Part shown: positions 7,541 to 15,397 of the stretch, piece after piece
Layout of the letters: each line of letters starts with the position of its first letter
Numbering within the stretch: position 1 is the first letter of the stretch
Program-made: the position numbers and the translations under genes
Source: SG8-40 sp035528435
GTDB taxonomy: Bacteria > Pseudomonadota > Gammaproteobacteria > Burkholderiales > Eutrophovitaceae
Reading direction: 5' to 3'
Assembly: GCA_035528435.1 (NCBI GenBank)
Contig: DATKYN010000230.1
Location: 1 to 18,691, forward strand
DNA length: 18,691 nucleotides
Notes under the pieces: generated by a model
Seen by the model: only the letters and a program-made list of their open reading frames with translations
Told to the model about the DNA's origin: nothing
The model's database searches: none

Positions 7541-8227
7541 TTAGAGAGGATTCGGTTCGCGCTGGCTCGGTTCCGGCGTGCCGGCAAGATGTTTTCGCGC
7601 GACCGGCTGTGTGACGGGGGGCGTTGCTGCGCGCGGTAAGGTGGCGCGCTGGTACATTCGCCACCAGAGACTGTCCAGTTCGGTGTCGTACAGTATTTCC
7701 GGATCGACGTTGAGGACGTGCCAGTCGCCGCGCTCGATCTCGCGCTCGAGCTGGCCATGCGCCCAGCTGGCGTATCCGGCGAAAAAGCGCTGACCTGTCT
7801 TGTCCGCAGGCTGTTCAAGGAGGGTTGAAAGCAGCTCACCGTCGCCGCTGAAATAGATGTCGTCTACCGTCCACCAGGCGCGTTCCGGCGGCGGTGTCAT
7901 CCGGAACATGAACAGCAAGCCGTCCGGTTGTACCGGGCCACCGACGTACAGCGTGTCGGTGCGTCCCTGCCGGTCTGGCTGGTCGGGCCAGACGTCGCGC
8001 AGCATCATGTCCGTCGGCCGGTTTAGGATCACGCCGCTTGGCCCGGTATCGGTTGGAAACATCACCAATACGACACTGCGCGCGAAGCTGACATCATGGA
8101 GGTGGCGAGCTGCCACCAGCAGAATCGACTCGCTTTGCCCTCTGGGGTTGTGCTCCTGCGCTGGCGCCACCCCGGCTGATAACAGCGTCGCGCCGGCAAG
8201 TAGTGCGATAACAATCTCTCGGCGCAC
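7541..8227 (-). CDS. YqgE/AlgH (UPF0301) family protein with a signal peptide
   Basis: The product has 228 residues from GTG 8227. The frame stays open upstream to 8434, but that stretch lies inside the serine hydrolase gene and has no family resemblance. The core matches YqgE/AlgH: VLVMFPTDTGPSGVILNRPTD (split across about 53-73, with Asn69-Arg-Pro), YVGGPVQPDG (94-103) and FFAGYASWAHGQLE (148-161) followed by the VLNVDPEILYD block. Standard family members are cytoplasmic and about 185 residues. Here a hydrophobic N-terminus (MRREIVIALLAGATLLSAG) with cleavage near APA at 23 predicts export, and a Pro/Thr-rich tail extends past about 195. The start lies 7 bases after the serine hydrolase stop, suggesting coupled translation. 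The biochemical function of the family is not firmly established; AlgH was named from alginate regulation in Pseudomonas. Confidence 0.88.
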   Translation of the reverse strand: MRREIVIALLAGATLLSAGVAPAQEHNPRGQSESILLVAARHLHDVSFARSVVLVMFPTDTGPSGVILNRPTDMMLRDVWPDQPDRQGRTDTLYVGGPVQPDGLLFMFRMTPPPERAWWTVDDIYFSGDGELLSTLLEQPADKTGQRFFAGYASWAHGQLEREIERGDWHVLNVDPEILYDTELDSLWWRMYQRATLPRAATPPVTQPVARKHLAGTPEPSQREPNPL

Positions 8228-8234
8228 GTGCAGA

Positions 8235-9497
8235 CTATTCCATGATCGCTTGATAAACCAGATTGCGCAGCAGAACACGGTAGTGCTGCCGTCGTAGCGG
8301 TTCAACCGACATGTAGGACACGACGAGGCGTTCCTCCGGGTCGATCCAGAAATACGTGCCGGCGTAACCGCCCCAGTAGAATTCGCCAACCGACGCAGGC
8401 CAGTTGGACTGTCCGTACTCAAGGCGGGTTGCAAAGCCCAGCCCGAAACCGTAGCCGGGTCCGGGGATGTAGTAATGGCCTTTCGAAATGGTTTCGTTGA
8501 GATGATTGGATGCGATATAGCGTACGGTTTTCGGGCCCAGCAAGCGCACTCCGTCCAATTCGCCGCCGTTGAGCAACATCTGACTGAAGCGCAGATAGTC
8601 GCCCGCCGTCGATGTCAAACCATGGCCACCGGCAAGAAAGGTGACGCGATCGCGCACATCGATGAGCATTGGCGTTTTGCCGGTGTACTTGTCCGGAATC
8701 GGTTCTGCGATCCGACCGTGTTTTGCAGGTGCGACGCGAAAAGCGCTGTTCTCCATACGCAGTGGCGCGAAGATGTACTGTTCGAGATAACGGTCGAGCG
8801 GCATTGAAGTGACGACTTCAATAACGCGGCCCAGGATGTCGGTAGAGTGGCCATATTCCCAGGTTGTGCCTGGTTGATACTGTAGTGGCAGGGTCGCGAG
8901 CGTGTTGGCGAAGTCCTCCAGCGTCCAGTGCTGCGAGAATATGTTCGCCTGCTTGTAGCGCCGCTTGACCTCCGTCGGGGTGCCGGTGCTCTGATAGGTC
9001 AATCCTGATGTATGGCGCAGAAGGTCCTGAATGGTGATCGGACGGTCCGCATCAACGATGGTTGGTGCCGCATTTTCGGTCGCGTCCGACGGTTCGACGC
9101 TGACCTTCATGTCACTGAATGCCGGGATGTATTTGGACACCGGTTCATCGAGCGACAGTTTTCCCTGTTCTACCAGCATCATTGCCCCGACACTGACAAT
9201 CGGCTTGGTCATGGAGTAGATACGGAATATGGAGTCGTCGCGCATCGCCACGCCACCCGGCTTGTCCTGCCACCCCAGTGATTGCGAATAAACAAGCTTG
9301 CCGTCCCGCGCAATCATGATCACGGCGCCTGGCAGTTCGCCGGATTCGATCGCCGCACTGAGTGTCGAAGTCAGGTGTGCGAGGCGATCGGATGAAAGGC
9401 CCGCTGTTTCAGGCGTTGTTTCCGGCAGGGGCGCTGCCAGGGCGCCAAAGGCCGGCAGTACCAAAATCGCGAGCAAAAGCCGAAAGGTCGTATGCAC
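8235..9497 (-). CDS. Exported serine hydrolase, beta-lactamase (class C-like) family
   Basis: The product has 420 residues from GTG 9497, preceded by AAAGGA about 10 bases upstream. A signal peptide (MHTTFRLLLAILVLPAFGALAA) predicts export. The nucleophile motif is Ser95-Met-Thr-Lys98 in FRIYSMTK. The second catalytic Tyr is probably Tyr215 (WEYGHS). Other family marks are LLRHTSGLTY (159-168), GGHGLTSTAGDYLRF and the C-terminal GGYAGTYFWIDPEE. The set fits the EstB-like/penicillin-binding-protein-related hydrolases that cleave esters or act as D-aminopeptidases. Presence of the fold does not show that beta-lactams are hydrolysed. It appears to be the first gene of a unit with the YqgE-like and SDR genes. 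Confidence 0.92.
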   Translation of the reverse strand: MHTTFRLLLAILVLPAFGALAAPLPETTPETAGLSSDRLAHLTSTLSAAIESGELPGAVIMIARDGKLVYSQSLGWQDKPGGVAMRDDSIFRIYSMTKPIVSVGAMMLVEQGKLSLDEPVSKYIPAFSDMKVSVEPSDATENAAPTIVDADRPITIQDLLRHTSGLTYQSTGTPTEVKRRYKQANIFSQHWTLEDFANTLATLPLQYQPGTTWEYGHSTDILGRVIEVVTSMPLDRYLEQYIFAPLRMENSAFRVAPAKHGRIAEPIPDKYTGKTPMLIDVRDRVTFLAGGHGLTSTAGDYLRFSQMLLNGGELDGVRLLGPKTVRYIASNHLNETISKGHYYIPGPGYGFGLGFATRLEYGQSNWPASVGEFYWGGYAGTYFWIDPEERLVVSYMSVEPLRRQHYRVLLRNLVYQAIME

Positions 9498-9611
9498 GGC
9501 GAACTATCCTTTAATCACATTGGTTGTGAAACGCGCTGATGGCCATCTGTTCATTGACTACTCCGCGCAAAAAAACTGCTATTGCAGGTGAAACCGGCTG
9601 ACATCAGGCGA

Positions 9612-10163
9612 TCAATGCAAATGTCTGCGCCGCACTGGAATAGTTGGTGTTTCCGTCGAAGGTTTTTCGCCCGTTCGGCGCCCGCTTTCCCAGCGCCGGT
9701 CGAACATCTGGTTCACCAGATTGAGCACCTGGTTGATCTCGGCATCATCGAAGTCGCGCGACAGAACGTGTTGCAGGTCTTCCATCATCCGCTGCCGGCG
9801 TGCGCGGTCGATCGATTCGGGTGAGGGGCCGACAAAGATCACGTCAAATTCGTCCCGGCCGTCCTCGTGATAGTAGGTGATATCAACCGGGGCGGCTTCC
9901 TCGCAATAGGAATTGAGCGACTCGAGCGCTTCGGCAAGAAGTTGCCGGAAGCTGCGTCCGACGTCGCCTGTCCAGCAAATTTCGATGACACGTCTGCGAC
10001 GATCGAAGGCGATGCCCGGTTCGTCCGGGTGAATGCTTCTTACGTCAGCGAGGCTATCCTCGTCGATGTAGTCCAGCAGCGGGCGCATCGCGGACTCCAT
10101 TTGCTCCGTGCTGGTTCCTGTTCTCAGCAGGATAGTTCCATGAACGTGTACTTCGACTCGCAT
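9612..10163 (-). CDS. Conserved hypothetical protein, DUF6806-like
   Basis: The product has 183 residues from ATG 10163. The open frame continues upstream to 10430, but the translation there is low in conserved character. It begins MRVEVHVHGTILLR, reminiscent from memory of the DUF6806 proteins of beta- and gammaproteobacteria, which also end in a basic tail plus HLH as here (RRRHLH). Middle segments RVIEICWTGD, FDVIFVGPSPE and a Gln/Asp-rich helical C-terminal part (MEDLQHVLSRDFDDAEINQ) suggest a mixed alpha/beta cytoplasmic protein. No catalytic motif, signal peptide or membrane segment is visible. Function is unknown. It stands alone, 114 bases before the serine hydrolase gene on the same strand, with a structured leader in front. 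Confidence 0.78.
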   Translation of the reverse strand: MRVEVHVHGTILLRTGTSTEQMESAMRPLLDYIDEDSLADVRSIHPDEPGIAFDRRRRVIEICWTGDVGRSFRQLLAEALESLNSYCEEAAPVDITYYHEDGRDEFDVIFVGPSPESIDRARRQRMMEDLQHVLSRDFDDAEINQVLNLVNQMFDRRWESGRRTGEKPSTETPTIPVRRRHLH

Positions 10164-10177
10164 CGTGCTGCCCCATC

Positions 10178-10193
10178 TTTCTCTGCAGAGAAA
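10178..10193. promoter_or_regulatory. Perfect 16-base palindrome in the leader of the DUF6806-like gene
   Basis: TTTCTCTGCAGAGAAA is its own reverse complement and ends 15 bases before ATG 10163. As RNA it folds as a 6-pair stem with a TGCA loop near the ribosome site. As DNA it could bind a dimeric repressor. Which of these applies is not visible. Confidence 0.45.
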
Positions 10194-10219
10194 TTTCCTG
10201 CAGTGAACTCTCTTTACAC

Positions 10220-10238
10220 CGAAACAGGTGCTGTTCCG
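10220..10238 (-). promoter_or_regulatory. Leader hairpin upstream of the DUF6806-like gene
   Basis: Read on the - strand, CGGAACAG pairs with CTGTTTCG across a 3-base loop (eight pairs, one G-U). It lies 26 bases upstream of the palindrome. With that palindrome it makes two stacked structures in the leader. Its role is unknown. Confidence 0.35.
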
Positions 10239-10640
10239 AGCCGACATCTGGCGCTGGACTGATCGTGCGGGGGATGGTTGATCTCCCGATTCCGGCCCTG
10301 ACCTTTGCCAGCCGCCACAGGAAGGAACACCGGAATTGTAACCTCTTGTGCCCGTGGCGCCGAACGCAGCGATGGTTGCGGGCAGTTTCTGTTGCTTGCG
10401 GGCGCAACGTGTAGAGCGCAATGCCAACACTGGTGGAGGTCTGCGTTTCGAGGTGATTGGCCCTTTTCGCGCGCCCTTGCTCCGGAAAACCGCTTGTTCA
10501 GGCGAACGGGGTTCACAGGCAGGGCGGGCTGCGCCACGGTTTACTTCCGGGTATGTAAATCCCGCAGCGCAATATCAAGTGACTCTGTCGGAGACTCCTG
10601 ATCAGCCGGGAGGGCCAGGCTGGCGCACCTGCGTCGGTTG

Positions 10641-12455
10641 TTAACGAATATCTTCGGGGGAGAATGGCGTGGCGTCGTCCTTGCGCTGTGATTCGCGGTC
10701 GGACTCGAAGATGCCCTGCAATTCCTTCGCCGCATCACGCGAGGTCTGTATCAGCTGCGTTTCGTTGTGATAAACGGCGTGCTGGCGTTGTATCGTCCGT
10801 TCGTCGTGAGCGCGGAAGGTCGTTACTGTGTCTTTTGCATCCCAGGCGCTGACGCCGGTGGCGGCAAGCACGTGCTCTGCGAGTTCCAGCGCCGAGCCCA
10901 GGGTTTCGCGAATGATGAAATCAACCCCCAGATCCATCATTCGATAGGCGTGGAACCGATTACGTACCCGCGCCAGTATCTTCAGCTTTGGAAAGTGCTT
11001 TCTCACAGTCTCAGCCGTTCGCACCGAAGCCTCAATGTCATCGATCGCAAGCACGAAGAGCTGCGCCTCATGCGCGCCGGCGGCACCCAGCATATCCAGC
11101 CGCGACGCGTCACCGTAATAAGCCTTGTTGTTGCCGAAGCGTCGCACGACCTCGATTTGTTCACTGCTGATGTCGAGCGCGGTGAAGCCGATATCCCGAG
11201 CCGTCAGGATACGCGCAACCATCTGGCCGACTCTTCCGAAACCGGCGATGATGATCCGGTTTTCCGGTTCTTCGATTTCATCAAAATTCTCTTCCGCTTT
11301 GCCGCTCGTTCGTTTTCGTAACGCGTCGTCCAGTGTCATTGCCAAAGGCGTGAGCGCCATTGAGATGATGACTGCGATGACCAGAGAACTGACCAGTGCC
11401 GTTTCCATGATGCCACCGGCGACGGCGATGGCGAAAATCACGAATGCGAACTCGCCACCCTGTGACAGAGTTGCCGCGACGCTGAGCGCGGAGCGGCTGT
11501 CCTGGCCTGCGAATCGGGTGACGACAAACAGCACGGCGGCCTTTATCAGCATAAGACCCAGCACCATCGCGGTGATGGTTCCAGGCTCACGGAGAATTAG
11601 TCCGAGGTCCACGGACATGCCGACCGAGATAAAAAACAAACCAAGCAGCAGCCCCTTGAATGGTTCGATGTTGGCTTCCAGTTCGTGCCGGTATTCGGAA
11701 TCGGCGAGCAGCATGCCCGCGAGAAACGCGCCCAGGGACATTGACAGACCAACCGACGCCACGCCCAGTGCCGTGCCAATCACAACCAACAGCGCAGCGG
11801 CCGTGAATATTTCCTTGATCCCGCTGCCGGCGATCAGTCTGAACACTGGGCGCAGCAGGTAGCGGCCGCCGAATACGATCGCGGCTATCACCGCAATCGC
11901 TTCTCCTGCCGCCAGCCAGGCCTCGGCCCCGATCGGCGTTTCATCGCCTGCTCCCAGTAAGGGGATCAGTGCCAGCAGTGGGATTACCGCAATGTCCTGA
12001 AACAACAAAATGGCAAACGAGGAGCGCCCCTTGCGCGTAGTCAGTTCGCCGCGCTCAGCCAGTGTTTGCAGGACAAATGCCGTTGAAGACATGGCGAGTG
12101 CGAAGCCGATGACGACGGCCGTGGCAAGGGGCAGGCCGAAAGCGACACTGACAGCGGCAATCAGTGCTGCGGTGAGCGTGACCTGTGCAGCGCCGAGTCC
12201 GAACACGGACTTGCGCAGAACCCACAGGCGTGAGGGTTGCAGTTCCAGTCCGATCACGAACAGCAGCATGACGATGCCCAACTCTGCAACGTGCATGATG
12301 CTGCTGACCCCGCCGATGATTCCCAGTCCGGATGGACCAATGACCACGCCAGCGGCCAGATAGCCAAGTATGGCGCCCATCTGGTACCGGCGAAACAGTG
12401 GCACGGCGATGACTGCTGCAGCCAGAAAGACCGCGCTTTGCGCTAGAAGGTTCAT
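10641..12455 (-). CDS. KefB/KefC-type cation:proton antiporter (CPA2) with RCK domain
   Basis: The product has 604 residues. The N-terminal ~375 residues form a polytopic membrane domain (about 12 segments) with CPA2/Kef marks: LLFVIGLELQPSRLW (64-78), ALAMSSTAFVLQ, LLFQDIAVIPLLALIPLL (150-167) and SQGGEFAFV (331-339). The KefC regulatory loop is recognisable as YRHELEANIEPFKGLL (255-270). A soluble RCK (TrkA-N) domain follows from about 399, with GFGRVG at 405-410 and YYGDASRLDMLGAAGA. E. coli KefB/KefC are K+/H+ antiporters held shut by glutathione and opened by glutathione adducts, protecting against electrophiles by cytoplasmic acidification. No separate KefF/KefG ancillary gene is present nearby. 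It follows gor and ridA on the same strand, which fits a glutathione link. AGGA sits just before ATG 12455. Confidence 0.93.
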   Translation of the reverse strand: MNLLAQSAVFLAAAVIAVPLFRRYQMGAILGYLAAGVVIGPSGLGIIGGVSSIMHVAELGIVMLLFVIGLELQPSRLWVLRKSVFGLGAAQVTLTAALIAAVSVAFGLPLATAVVIGFALAMSSTAFVLQTLAERGELTTRKGRSSFAILLFQDIAVIPLLALIPLLGAGDETPIGAEAWLAAGEAIAVIAAIVFGGRYLLRPVFRLIAGSGIKEIFTAAALLVVIGTALGVASVGLSMSLGAFLAGMLLADSEYRHELEANIEPFKGLLLGLFFISVGMSVDLGLILREPGTITAMVLGLMLIKAAVLFVVTRFAGQDSRSALSVAATLSQGGEFAFVIFAIAVAGGIMETALVSSLVIAVIISMALTPLAMTLDDALRKRTSGKAEENFDEIEEPENRIIIAGFGRVGQMVARILTARDIGFTALDISSEQIEVVRRFGNNKAYYGDASRLDMLGAAGAHEAQLFVLAIDDIEASVRTAETVRKHFPKLKILARVRNRFHAYRMMDLGVDFIIRETLGSALELAEHVLAATGVSAWDAKDTVTTFRAHDERTIQRQHAVYHNETQLIQTSRDAAKELQGIFESDRESQRKDDATPFSPEDIR

Positions 12456-12567
12456 GTCCTGAACAGGATGATTGCTGAATCACATAGGGGATGGGCGGTG
12501 CGTTGGTTCGTCAAGCAGCCCGCGGCCGGAGCCGGGCGGGCGCGCTGATCGGCCCTGCACTGCATGA

Positions 12568-12915
12568 TCACGTTGCGGCGACTACCCGGATTTCTACCTT
12601 GTACTTGGGATTCGCAAGCTTCGATTCAACACAGGCTCGCGCCGGCGGATTGTCTTTCGCAACCCAGATGTCCCATACCGCATTCATGTCGTTGAAGTCC
12701 TGGATGTCGTAGAGCCAGATGGTCGCCATCAGAATCTTCGACTTGTCGCTGCCGGCTTCCTTCAGGTAAGCGTCGATCTTGTCGAGAATCTGGCCAGTCT
12801 GTCCGCCGACGTCGGTGTTGGCGTCGTCGGCGACAATGCCGGCCGTGTAGACGGTGTTTCCGTGGATGACTACCTGTGACATGCGAGGGCCGATGTGCAG
12901 GCGTTTGATGGTCAT
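12568..12915 (-). CDS. RidA/YjgF family protein, probable imine/enamine deaminase
   Basis: The product has 115 residues, slightly shorter than E. coli RidA (128). The catalytic Arg is Arg93 in PPARACVE, and Glu108 in YKVEIRVVA matches the RidA active-site Glu. GNTVYTAGIVADD near 19-31 is the usual N-terminal strand-turn. RidA proteins hydrolyse reactive imines such as 2-aminoacrylate released by PLP enzymes and work as cytoplasmic trimers. Because several Rid subgroups exist and this one differs outside the catalytic pair, deaminase activity is likely but the substrate is uncertain. ATG 12915 has a strong AAGGAAG site. It lies 57 bases after gor, probably in the same transcript, and 112 bases before the Kef-type gene. 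Confidence 0.92.
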   Translation of the reverse strand: MTIKRLHIGPRMSQVVIHGNTVYTAGIVADDANTDVGGQTGQILDKIDAYLKEAGSDKSKILMATIWLYDIQDFNDMNAVWDIWVAKDNPPARACVESKLANPKYKVEIRVVAAT

Positions 12916-12972
12916 TGTGTGCTTCCTTTCGTTAGTAGGCAGGGTTTGTGATGAAATACGCGGTGCCGGTCT

Positions 12973-14340
12973 TCAGATGGCAGCAGCGCGAGCATTGCGC
13001 ATTGTGACCATCTCCTCGGCACCAGTCGGGTGAATGGCCACCGTGTCGTCAAAATCCTGTTTGGTCGCACCCATGCGTACTGCGACGGCGAAGCCCTGCA
13101 TCATTTCGTCGGCCCCGAGTCCAATGACATGGCAACCGACAACACGTTCGTCCGGGCCCGTAACAACGAGCTTCATCGTGCAGGGCGGTTTGCGCTTTGT
13201 AAACGCATAGTGCATCGGCGTAAAACGCGTTTCATACACCTTTACGTTGTCCAGCCCGAACTGCTCGATTGCCTGGTCTTCCGACAGCCCGACAGTTCCG
13301 ATGGGCGGGTGGCTGAAGATAACGGTTGGAATATTTTCGTACACCAGATGCCGATCGGTTTTGCCCCCAAACAAACGGTCTGCCAGACGCCTGCCGGCAG
13401 CTATGGCAACCGGGGTCAGCTCAAACTTGCCGATCACATCGCCAATTGCATAGATGCCGTCAACGGTGGTTTTCTGGAAGTGATCAACAGAAATTGTTCC
13501 ATTGGCATTCAGTGACAATCCGGCTTGCTCAATTCCGATTCGGTCTGTGTTGGGCGTGCGGCCGACGGCCCAGATTAGCGTGTCGACGTTCTCGATGGCC
13601 TCGCCGTTGCCGAGTTCGACTCGCAGGCCGGTATCGAGTTTCTGGACGTCCATCACCGTGACGTGACGGACGAAGCGCACGCCATCGGCCTCCATCTGTG
13701 CCATCAGTTCATTGCGCAAGGTCTTGTCGAAGTAGCGCAGGAAATGTTCGCGGCGCAGGGCAATGGTTACCTCGGCGCCGAGTGCGCGCAGCAAGCCGCC
13801 AAATTCGACCGAGACGTATCCGGCGCCGACGACCACGACATTCCTTGGCTGCGATTCGAGTTGAAAAAAACCATCGGACGTAATGCCCAACTCGGCCCCC
13901 GGAATCCCGGGAAGGACCGGGCGTCCACCGACCGCGATGACAATATGTTCAGCCGTGTATTGCTCACCATCGGCTTCGACGACATGTGGATCGATGAAGC
14001 GGGCATGTGAATGTACAACGTCGATCTTGTTGTTGTTCAGACCGCGCTCGTAAATGCCGTTCAGTCGCTGGATGTAGGCGTCGCGGCGCGACTTCAGGTC
14101 GGCCCAGTTCAATGCGCCGGAGTGGGCCGCGAAACCGTAATCGGCCGCTTCCTCAACTGCCTCATTGAGGCTTGCGGCGGCCCACATAATTTTTTTTGGA
14201 ACACATCCAACGTTTACACAGGTGCCACCCATGCGCCCGGATTCAAAAAGTGCCACCTTCGCACCGTAGGACGCGGCGCGATTGGCCGTTGCAACACCGC
14301 CGCTACCGCCGCCGATGACCAGCAGATCATATCGTTTCAT
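12973..14340 (-). CDS. gor: Glutathione-disulphide reductase
   Basis: The product has 455 residues, the normal length. It reduces glutathione disulphide to GSH with NADPH via FAD in the cytoplasm. FAD site: GGGSGG at 10-15. Redox pair: Cys41 and Cys46 in GGTCVNVGCVPKK. NADPH domain: GAGYVSVEFGG, followed by ALRREHFLRYFD, whose two Arg positions match the NADPH-specific arginines of E. coli Gor. A second FAD contact is YAIGDV. The C-terminal acid/base motif is IHPTGAEE. These separate it from lipoamide dehydrogenase and mercuric reductase. ATG 14340 follows GGGAAAG. A promoter with TATACT is visible upstream (14374-14401). It leads the gor-ridA-Kef series. Confidence 0.95.
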   Translation of the reverse strand: MKRYDLLVIGGGSGGVATANRAASYGAKVALFESGRMGGTCVNVGCVPKKIMWAAASLNEAVEEAADYGFAAHSGALNWADLKSRRDAYIQRLNGIYERGLNNNKIDVVHSHARFIDPHVVEADGEQYTAEHIVIAVGGRPVLPGIPGAELGITSDGFFQLESQPRNVVVVGAGYVSVEFGGLLRALGAEVTIALRREHFLRYFDKTLRNELMAQMEADGVRFVRHVTVMDVQKLDTGLRVELGNGEAIENVDTLIWAVGRTPNTDRIGIEQAGLSLNANGTISVDHFQKTTVDGIYAIGDVIGKFELTPVAIAAGRRLADRLFGGKTDRHLVYENIPTVIFSHPPIGTVGLSEDQAIEQFGLDNVKVYETRFTPMHYAFTKRKPPCTMKLVVTGPDERVVGCHVIGLGADEMMQGFAVAVRMGATKQDFDDTVAIHPTGAEEMVTMRNARAAAI

Positions 14341-14373
14341 TGCTTTCCCAGGCCGGAATTCGTAACAAGGCGC

Positions 14374-14401
14374 AGTATAAACAACAGCGCGGCATTAACA
14401 A
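14374..14401 (-). promoter_or_regulatory. Candidate sigma-70 promoter of gor
   Basis: On the - strand, TTGTTA (14401-14396) and TATACT (14379-14374) are separated by 16 bases. TATACT matches five of six -10 positions. The predicted leader before ATG 14340 would be roughly 25-30 bases. Confidence 0.5.
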
Positions 14402-14688
14402 TGGCGCGAGCAGCAATGCGGCTCCCATAAATGCGTGCATCGGGCATACACCTGCTCGCCGTATGCTCCGGGTCGCGATGCGCCAGGCAGTTCTGATAGC
14501 TGCGGACGGACCATCTATCGAACGAAATAGTATGCGTGTCAGGCCGTTCGGGCATCGGTCTGTTTTTGCGTGCAGGCTTTTGTCCCGGCGCAGTCGCCGA
14601 TGGCAGGGTAGGGCGTTGCGCCAAGGCTGCCATTTGGGTCGATCATCGATTCATCAAGCTGTTACCGTACACCGCATTGCAGACAAAG

Positions 14689-14718
14689 TGGACGAATCTA
14701 TTGATGCGGCGTTATAGT
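14689..14718 (+). promoter_or_regulatory. Candidate promoter of the tetR-HAD-GST cluster
   Basis: TGGACG (14689-14694) and TATAGT (14713-14718) are spaced 18 bases apart. They match four and five of six consensus positions. The -10 box runs directly into the palindromic operator candidate, which is the arrangement expected for repression. Confidence 0.45.
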
Positions 14719-14737
14719 CAGTTGATCAACTAACTGA
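14718..14737. promoter_or_regulatory. Candidate TetR operator, two overlapping dyads
   Basis: AGTTGATCAACT (14720-14731) is a perfect 12-base palindrome. Overlapping it, TCAGTT (14718-14723) and AACTGA (14732-14737) form a second inverted pair. The site abuts the -10 box, 53 bases before the GTG start of the TetR-type gene, a classic place for autorepression. Binding is inferred. Confidence 0.55.
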
Positions 14738-14790
14738 ATGACGGTCTCGCAAGCCGGGCGGAAAGCTGCTGGCTTGGGTAATCAATCATC

Positions 14791-15348
14791 GTGCCGAGAA
14801 CCAGTGACAAACGCGGGCGCCTCGTCAAGGCCGGGCGCCGGCTTATCCATAGCAAGGGGTTTGGCGCCACCACGCTGTCGGATATTGCTGACGCCTCCGG
14901 AGTGCCGCTTGGCAACGTCTATTACTATTTCCGTACCAAGGAAGACCTGCTCGATGCTGTCTTGGAGAAGCAGGAGGATGATTTCCGGGCACGCGTTGCG
15001 CGCTTTGATAATGAACCGACGCCGCAGGCACGGTTGCTGGCTTTTCTCGATTCCGTGATCGAGTCCCGCATCAGCATCGCGCGTCATGGCTGCCCGGTCG
15101 GCAGCCTTTCCCAGGAGATGAACAAACGGGGCGGTGCATCCCGATCAAAGGTCAATCAGGGGCTGATCTTACGGGCCCAGTGGGTTTCAGACCAGTTTCG
15201 TGAGATGGGGCGCACCGACGCGCAGGAACTCGGTGTCTGGTTGACCGGTTCGGTTCAAGGCGTGATTCTGATGGCCAATGCACTCGACGACCCCGAAGTG
15301 ATTGAGCGCCAGATCAGTCAGTTAAAAGCCTGGGTGCAGGCGTTCTGA
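14791..15348 (+). CDS. TetR/AcrR family transcriptional regulator
   Basis: The product has 185 residues, GTG start at 14791. The N-terminal helix-turn-helix is clear: TLSDIADASGVPLGNVYYYF at about 28-47, followed by RTKEDLLDAVL. The C-terminal ligand/dimer domain resembles the LmrA/YxaF-like group, with CPVGSLSQEM near 104-113 and a Cys at 104 that could be redox- or electrophile-sensitive (inference). The promoter just upstream contains a perfect palindrome, so autoregulation and control of the following HAD and GST genes, 49 bases downstream, is likely. The inducer is unknown. No strong ribosome site precedes the GTG, which fits low expression of a repressor. Confidence 0.9.
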   Translation: MPRTSDKRGRLVKAGRRLIHSKGFGATTLSDIADASGVPLGNVYYYFRTKEDLLDAVLEKQEDDFRARVARFDNEPTPQARLLAFLDSVIESRISIARHGCPVGSLSQEMNKRGGASRSKVNQGLILRAQWVSDQFREMGRTDAQELGVWLTGSVQGVILMANALDDPEVIERQISQLKAWVQAF

Positions 15349-15397
15349 AAACACGGGATGCAGAAAATCCAACTAACGAAAAGAACGAGGTGAACTG

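Larger units (their letters stand above)
10164..10640. other. 477-base non-coding stretch between Kef-type and DUF6806-like genes
   Basis: No supported gene lies here. Short open frames on both strands lack plausible protein character or ribosome sites. The left end, which is the leader of the leftward DUF6806-like gene, carries a perfect palindrome and a small hairpin (entries below). The rest, 10240-10640, shows no repeat, tRNA or clear promoter to me; a small RNA cannot be excluded. Confidence 0.5.

Noticed and set aside
8228..8434. Upstream extension of the YqgE/AlgH-like frame
   Set aside because: It lies inside the serine hydrolase coding region and has no family similarity; GTG 8227 opens directly into the signal peptide.
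10305..10644. Small rightward open frames in the 477-base gap
   Set aside because: They overlap one another in different frames, have no ribosome site and Cys/Arg-rich translations typical of non-coding GC-rich DNA.
11125..11862. Rightward 245-residue open frame opposite the Kef-type gene
   Set aside because: Low-complexity Ser/Thr/Ala-rich translation, antisense to an unmistakable CPA2 antiporter.
14337..14633. Possible 98-residue leftward gene in front of gor
   Set aside because: It overlaps the gor start and the gor promoter candidate, and its translation has no conserved features.
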